Shown here: in pieces, positions 59,122-64,000 of the stretch | Numbering within the stretch: the stretch's first letter is position 1 | Layout: the number at the start of each line of letters is the position of its first letter | DNA from: Panonychus citri | Taxonomy: Eukaryota; Arthropoda; Arachnida; Trombidiformes; Tetranychidae | Direction of reading: 5' to 3' | DNA: 64,000 nucleotides | Assembly: GCF_014898815.1 (NCBI RefSeq) | Contig: NW_026515445.1 | Span: forward strand, 1,364,001 to 1,428,000 | The notes under the pieces: generated by a model | Seen by the model: the letters and a program-made list of their open reading frames with translations, nothing else | Told to the model about the DNA's origin: nothing | Database searches by the model: none | Translations under genes and position numbers: made by a program

Positions 59122-59920
59122 TAAAAAAGATAGAAAGTTGAAAATTTTGAATTGATAGAGATGCTATCAGATTAAACTCATGGTGGACTGAAAAAAGAAT
59201 CAAGAATGTTGATTTATTAATTCCTCTTTTCTACCTGGAAAATATTAAACCGAGATTGATGTTTATCTGATGACGATAAATAAACCTCATGATGTTACCT
59301 TTTCCGGAAGATTTCCGAGCAAATATATAACATTGATGTTACACACCTAAATCTCTGAATATTATACATGTTGTTGTCGATGTCATTCAAAGTCCAGAGG
59401 CACTTTTATAGTCAAATGAGTTTTATTCACATCTCGTACTAGATAATAAGATCTGGTGTAAATCAAATTTCTGAATGAAAATCTACTTTTTCTGGCATCT
59501 TAAATCAACGTATTGAGTTTATTTTATTCAGAGTGAACTGAGAATTAGCTTATTTAGCCTGAATCAATTATTATCAGATGAAGATTTTTCTATCTGTAAA
59601 TTAATACATTGAAATATGACAACTTGCAATTTTTATAGTTTTCTCAGTCAACTTCACATGATAATTATAAAATGTTTTAATTATTTAATACCAATTACTT
59701 ACTATTTCATTGGTTTTCATGATGTTCCTTATTTGCTTGATCCGTTAACATCCAAACGTTTTGTCCAATTGAATATTTATATGTAAATGGCTTTTTTTTT
59801 ATTTTTGTTTTATTTATTATAGATATTTATTTGATAAGATAATAGTGTTTATTGTTTATCATCATCATCAATAAATGTTTAGAACAATTACAAAAAGTAA
59901 ATTTAGTAAAATATTTGAGA
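59122..59920. other. Region between convergent genes
   Basis: Non-coding as far as I can see. The AATAAA near 59277 could serve the plus-strand gene. Confidence 0.4.
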
Positions 59921-60211
59921 TTAATCAAGTTTGTTTGTCTTTCTAGACAATTCAATAAACAAATTTTGTGGTGTTACTTCTCGTACAGATTGTTGATTTA
60001 CTATTTTTGCACTTTTAATTTCTTTTGCAGTTTTGAGATAGATATTCAATTTCTGTGGTTCTAATTCTTCATTATCAGTCATATACTTATCAGGGTTACT
60101 ATTGAATTTAGCTATAAATTTTCCTTTGAATTTGAAAATTTCGTATCTTTCACTTTCATGTTTATTAAGAAATTTTTTAATTTCATCATTTTGTCCTTGG
60201 TCAGAATTCAT
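59921..60211 (-). CDS. Hypothetical 96-residue protein
   Basis: Starts MNSDQGQNDEIKKFLNKHES and ends LSRKTNKLD. It is polar and charged, with a composition more like a real protein than the neighbouring shadow frames. It has no signal peptide, helix or known motif. It lies on the same strand as the SNF2 gene, 316 bp beyond its stop, with the three-unit palindromic repeat between them. It could be a last exon or a small independent gene. Confidence 0.35.
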   Translation of the reverse strand: MNSDQGQNDEIKKFLNKHESERYEIFKFKGKFIAKFNSNPDKYMTDNEELEPQKLNIYLKTAKEIKSAKIVNQQSVREVTPQNLFIELSRKTNKLD

Positions 60212-60342
60212 TTGAACACATTAACTATGTAAAGAGTTTTATTATATATTGTTGATATTGAGTTAGGATGATTATTCACACAATAATTGAATTAAGACAC
60301 AATTGGGTTTTTATTGTTACATATGGTTTGATTATTAACATT

Positions 60343-60460
60343 ACTTCTCAATTGAGAAGCAATTCATGTTAATGTTTTGCGTGTCTGTGTTGCTTCTCAA
60401 TTGAGAAGCAATTCATGTTAATGTTTTGCGTGTCTGTGTTGCTTCTCAATTGAGAAGCAA
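60343..60460. repeat. Palindrome-cored tandem repeat, three 49-bp units
   Basis: Cores GCTTCTCAATTGAGAAGC (perfect inverted repeat, first one begins with A) start at 60343, 60392 and 60441, exactly 49 bp apart. The 31 bp between cores are identical between the first two spacers or nearly so. The same core and spacing recur at 63541 onward, on the other side of the SNF2 gene. Confidence 0.92.
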
Positions 60461-60527
60461 TAATTGGTAGTAATAAATTTTTCTGAATATATTTTTCCGG
60501 TGATGATACAGTTTCGAATTTCAAACT

Positions 60528-63337
60528 TTATTTGTATTCTATCATTAATAATTTTGCTTTTACAAGATCATATTTGCGTTTTCGGTTAAAATATTTTGAT
60601 TCTAAAAGAGGTAAGTATTTGAGTTGATCAATAGATAAATGAGTTGATAATAAATGGTTAGTAGTTCGAATAAAACAGGTTAACGTATGGTCAGCTCTCA
60701 TTAACAAAATTTTTTCATGTTCTTGAATTGTTATAGTATAATCTGAATAAAGGTTAAGAGTCATTGTAAAAGGACTTACAATTAATCTTGCTTCATAACC
60801 ATTAGCATTCAGATTCTCTAATAGAGTGTTTAACGAGCAATATTTATAACGATTGATTTCTTCTGTTCTTGACCAAATAAAAAAATCTCTATTTTGTTTG
60901 AGATTAACCATGTTTTTTATCTCATAAGCAGGAAATTTCAATCGTTTGTTGAGTTTTCTAATTTTTCTTCGGCTTGTAATTTTTGAATTTCTGTTAGATT
61001 TGATTTCGTGTCATCAAGAAATTGTTCTCCATAATTATATGGCTCCGTTACCAGTGTATTGCTAAATTTGAGACAAATTAGCTTCAAAATTTCGTCATGA
61101 TAACTTTCAATTTTATCGTTGGTGATATTAATTATATAATCAGTAGTTAATGTATTAATTAATAAATGAATATCTCGTGTACCCATTTTCCATTGTGGAT
61201 TCTTTTCATCGATTACTCGAGAAGCAATGGCTTCTTTTTTTAGTTGTTGATCGAATAATCTTTTTTCCATTGAATCATATGCGACGAAGCGATATATGTA
61301 ACAATTTTTTTTTGACCATAACGATATATTCGACACGAAGCTTGAGAATCATTTGTTGGATTCCACGAGGTATCATATAGTATTAATCGATTAGCACTAG
61401 TAAGATTTATTCCAAGACAACCAGCTTTAGTTGATATTAGCAGCAAAACCATTTTGGAACATCTGTTGAACTTATCAATTACTTCAGCCTTTTTGTGATT
61501 CAATAATGTACCATCTAATCGTAAATAATTTTCATGTTTTTTCCAATGTTTACTTTTTCCGTGCTTATTGATAAAACTTTCTTTGTTTAAAAATTTTTCT
61601 ATCACTGATAAAGTTGTTAATGATTGGCTAAATACTAACAACTTCTCATTTCTCTGGGCTGTTTCGTTAACAATTGTTAGTAAAAGAAGCATTTTATTAC
61701 TGTTAGCTGCTATACCAGGTTTGTAATTTTCTAACACGTCTCTTGTTGACATCAATGATTTTTTTATGATATTTAAATCGACTGAATTAGCTGTTGATTC
61801 AATTTCTGGTTCAAGTTTTTGTGAAATGAAACAGTCATAATAAATATCTGGATGGTTCCAAATCTAATTAGTTTCGATAAAATTGAATTAGTTATTGTTC
61901 TTATGTCTTTTTTTTTATATAAAAAAACTTACTTTAAGTAACATTGCAGCTAAAGTAACTGGATTATAAAAGTTTCCACAAGTTATCATGACATTTAAAA
62001 ATTTTTTCATTAATTTCATCTGTATGTCTGTTGATTTCACGGGAATAACATATTCGAATTTATCAGGTAAATCTTTGGTAAGTAAATCATTGTTACGTCT
62101 AATGAAAAGAAATTTAAAATTAAGTTAGAAATTCGCTTGTAGTGGATATACAGATGTAGATTAACATTTAGTGAGTAATATTAGCTTATAGTTATAATTA
62201 CCTTTGAATGAATCCACGAATAAGCTTGTTTAACACATGAGTTTGTTGTTTCATTATATATTTGTCATGTTCGGTGCTATTTATACATTGTCCATTTGTA
62301 ATTGGTCTTTCGAATTTGTTTATGAATTCCTCTTTTGTACCCAAGAAATGTGGTCGGACGAAATCGACCATACACCAGTATTCGACAAGGTTATTTTGTA
62401 AAGGTGTCCCAGTAAGGATAAGTCTTCTTTGAGTTCTAATTCGTTTCAATTGCTTACAAGTTTTACTTTCGTTGTTTTTTATACGATGACCTTCATCACA
62501 TATTACAAAATCAGGTCCTGGATCTAGTAATGCTTCTCTGAGTGAAGATTCGTTCACCATTTTACAAAAACATTCAAATCCTATTAATAATACACCACCT
62601 TTGATTTTCCAATGATCTATAAGTAAAAAAAAAATTAAGTACAAAAAATTTATAATAGTTTTAATTAAATACTCACTTATTATTTGAATCTTCTCTAAGT
62701 TAGTTTTTCCAGTATTAGCAATGGAAATTTCGAAAAGTCTTTTGTATTGTTTCGATTTCCTTGGTAACCATATTTCAAATTCTTTGAACCAATTATTTAG
62801 AACGTTAACTGGTACAATAATCATTATCGATTTTGATTTGGTACATTTGAAGTAAATATCAACAAAACAAATTACTTGTAGTGTTTTACCTAATCCCATA
62901 CTGTGTGCCAATATACAACCTAAACCTTTAGCTGAATTAAATTTTTGATAATTTCCGATGAGATTATCGTACATAAATCTAATTCCTCCAATTTGATGTG
63001 GTTTTAAGACCTTTGTTAAATGTTCAGCGACATATATTGGTGGTTGGTCATCATGATGTACGTTTATTCGAATATTCCCATTTTCATCAGGTACATTGTC
63101 TTTATCATCGTTATGATTTTTTATCGACGAAACAATTTGTTTTTGATTATCTTCATCGTCACTTGAAAGAAATATTTCATCAATATTTGTTTTTAATCTT
63201 TTTAACTCTTCGTCTCGAGCATTTTTTGTTTGTTCGCTTTCTGTTTCTTTTATCAATCGAATTCGTTTTCTCTTTATGAAATGATCATCTTCTACTTCTT
63301 TTTGTTTTGGAAGTTTGTTTTTTGTTGTTAAATCCAT
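60528..63337 (-). CDS. ATRX/ARIP4-type SNF2 ATPase gene with two frame breaks
   Basis: Exons 63337-62677, 62616-62202, 62098-61933 and 61863-60528 join in phase. The start is ATG 63337 (MDLTTKNKLPKQ). ATPase motifs are LAHSMGLGKTLQVI (Walker A), CDEGHRIKNN (Walker B), RLILTGTPLQNN, KAGCLGINL and ASCRIYRYGQ. FERPITNGQCINST in the linker is most like RAD54L2/ARIP4. Members are nuclear chromatin remodellers or DNA translocases. In the last exon the frame is lost at an A9 run (61305-61313) and again at an A5 run (60962-60966). Each is one base short, and good protein sequence resumes after each. About 860 residues would be encoded overall, with an unrecognised C-terminal segment (60528-60941). 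It is either a young pseudogene or affected by homopolymer errors. A 60-bp in-frame intron lies at 62617-62676. Confidence 0.82.
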
Positions 63338-63540
63338 TTTTCTGTAATTTAAAAAAAATTTTAAAGGGTGAAAAAAATTTATCAAAATGATACTTTGAAA
63401 AGAAAAGTTTGATTTGCACATAAAAAGTTTGTAATTGGTTTCATTTAGATTGAAAAGTTGTTTGAATAAAAAAGTTTACAAATGAAAATGTATTGATATT
63501 GAAAATATGATGAAAAAAGAAAAAAAAAGAAAATATTATC
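63338..63540. other. Upstream flank of the SNF2 gene
   Basis: Should hold the 5' UTR and promoter. TTACAG directly before the start (minus strand) could be a splice acceptor, so an upstream non-coding exon is possible. The palindromic array begins immediately beyond. Confidence 0.4.
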
Positions 63541-63975
63541 GCTTTTCAATTGAGAAGCAATAATAATTTCGTAGTAATATGAACAACTGCTTTTCGATTG
63601 AGAAGCAATAATAATTCTGTAATAATATGAATAACTGCTTCTCGATCGAGAAGCAATAACAAATTTAGATTGTTAGAATACATATGTTTCTTGATTAAGT
63701 AACAATAAAAATCTATGTATATTAAAGCAATTGCTTTTCATCAGAGAAGCAATGATAAATTTGTATTGTTGAAATATAATTACTTTTCAATTGAGAAGCA
63801 ATACCAAATCTGTCGATTAAAGCAATTGTTTCTCAATCAGGAAGTGATATTAAATCTATGCTAATTAAGAAAAGTGCTTCTTAATTAGTATGTGACAGTC
63901 AATTATTATTCGACTGAGAAGCAGTGACAAATCTGTTTAGATCAATTTAATTGTTTTTAATTTGAAAAACAATGA
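63541..63975. repeat. Degenerate palindrome-cored array, about ten units
   Basis: Cores related to GCTTCTCAATTGAGAAGC start near 63541, 63589, 63637, 63686, 63733, 63782, 63828, 63875, 63905 and 63953. All but one step is 46-49 bp. The left cores are nearly perfect inverted repeats (one is GCTTCTCGATCGAGAAGC), while those further right decay. It is the same family as 60343-60460. The array may run past the window end. Confidence 0.88.
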
Positions 63976-64000
63976 TACTTAATGTTGATAATGAATATAA

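Noticed and set aside
60343..60460. CRISPR-like array
   Set aside because: Regular palindromic repeats are present, but this is a eukaryotic locus, the spacers are also repeats, and there are no cas genes.
1..64000. tRNA and rRNA genes
   Set aside because: I looked for B-box-like GGTTCRANNCC and conserved rRNA words on both strands and saw none in a convincing context; a covariance-model scan would be needed to exclude them.

Overview
This is a eukaryotic nuclear window. It is very AT-rich, the genes are split by GT-AG introns (several only about 55-70 bp, others over 1 kb), and intergenic DNA is full of short A/T runs and GAT/CT microsatellites. A neuronal-type Dscam-like gene, a GH18 chitinase-like gene, a BIR protein and Gypsy/mariner elements point to an arthropod. 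The Dscam-like gene lacks the segment normally lying between the second and the last two FN3 domains. This resembles the shortened Dscams of chelicerates, so a mite or other chelicerate is my best guess. That is an inference, not something shown by the sequence.

Layout. 1-20714 (+): the 3' half of a Dscam-like cell-adhesion gene, with four FN3 domains, one transmembrane exon and a cytoplasmic tail in several exons; the amino-terminal (Ig) part is outside the window or hidden. 20715-25607: non-coding. 25608-36150 (- strand): a complete-length Ty3/Gypsy LTR retrotransposon with nearly identical LTRs and a 4-bp target duplication. Its gag-pol carries three one-base frame breaks. Downstream of integrase it carries about 3.2 kb of extra coding capacity: ORF3 with a RING plus TRAF/RAG1-like zinc-finger region, and an orphan ORF4. 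36151-46046: a repeat-rich stretch with a TA-flanked MITE, a decayed mariner transposase, and a BIR-domain (IAP-like) gene with a recent truncated tandem copy. 46047-48648 (-): a five-exon GH18 chitinase-like protein that has lost its catalytic glutamate. 48649-50814: a patchwork of direct repeats, a second MITE and fragments copied from the neighbouring VPS15 gene. 50815-55516 (-): complete five-exon VPS15/PIK3R4. 56826-59121 (+): a small membrane-protein gene. 59921-63337 (-): a small ORF and an ATRX/ARIP4-type SNF2 ATPase gene with two frame breaks. It is bracketed on both sides by arrays of a 48-49 bp repeat with a palindromic core.

The host genes are unrelated in function (adhesion, glycan-binding-like, apoptosis/cell-division-type BIR, autophagy/endosomal PI3K, chromatin remodelling). 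The interest lies in the mobile and repeated DNA between them: the Gypsy element with a RING protein in the env position, and the palindrome-flanked SNF2 gene. All five frame breaks found are losses of a single base, four of them in short A runs. They may be true mutations or assembly homopolymer errors.
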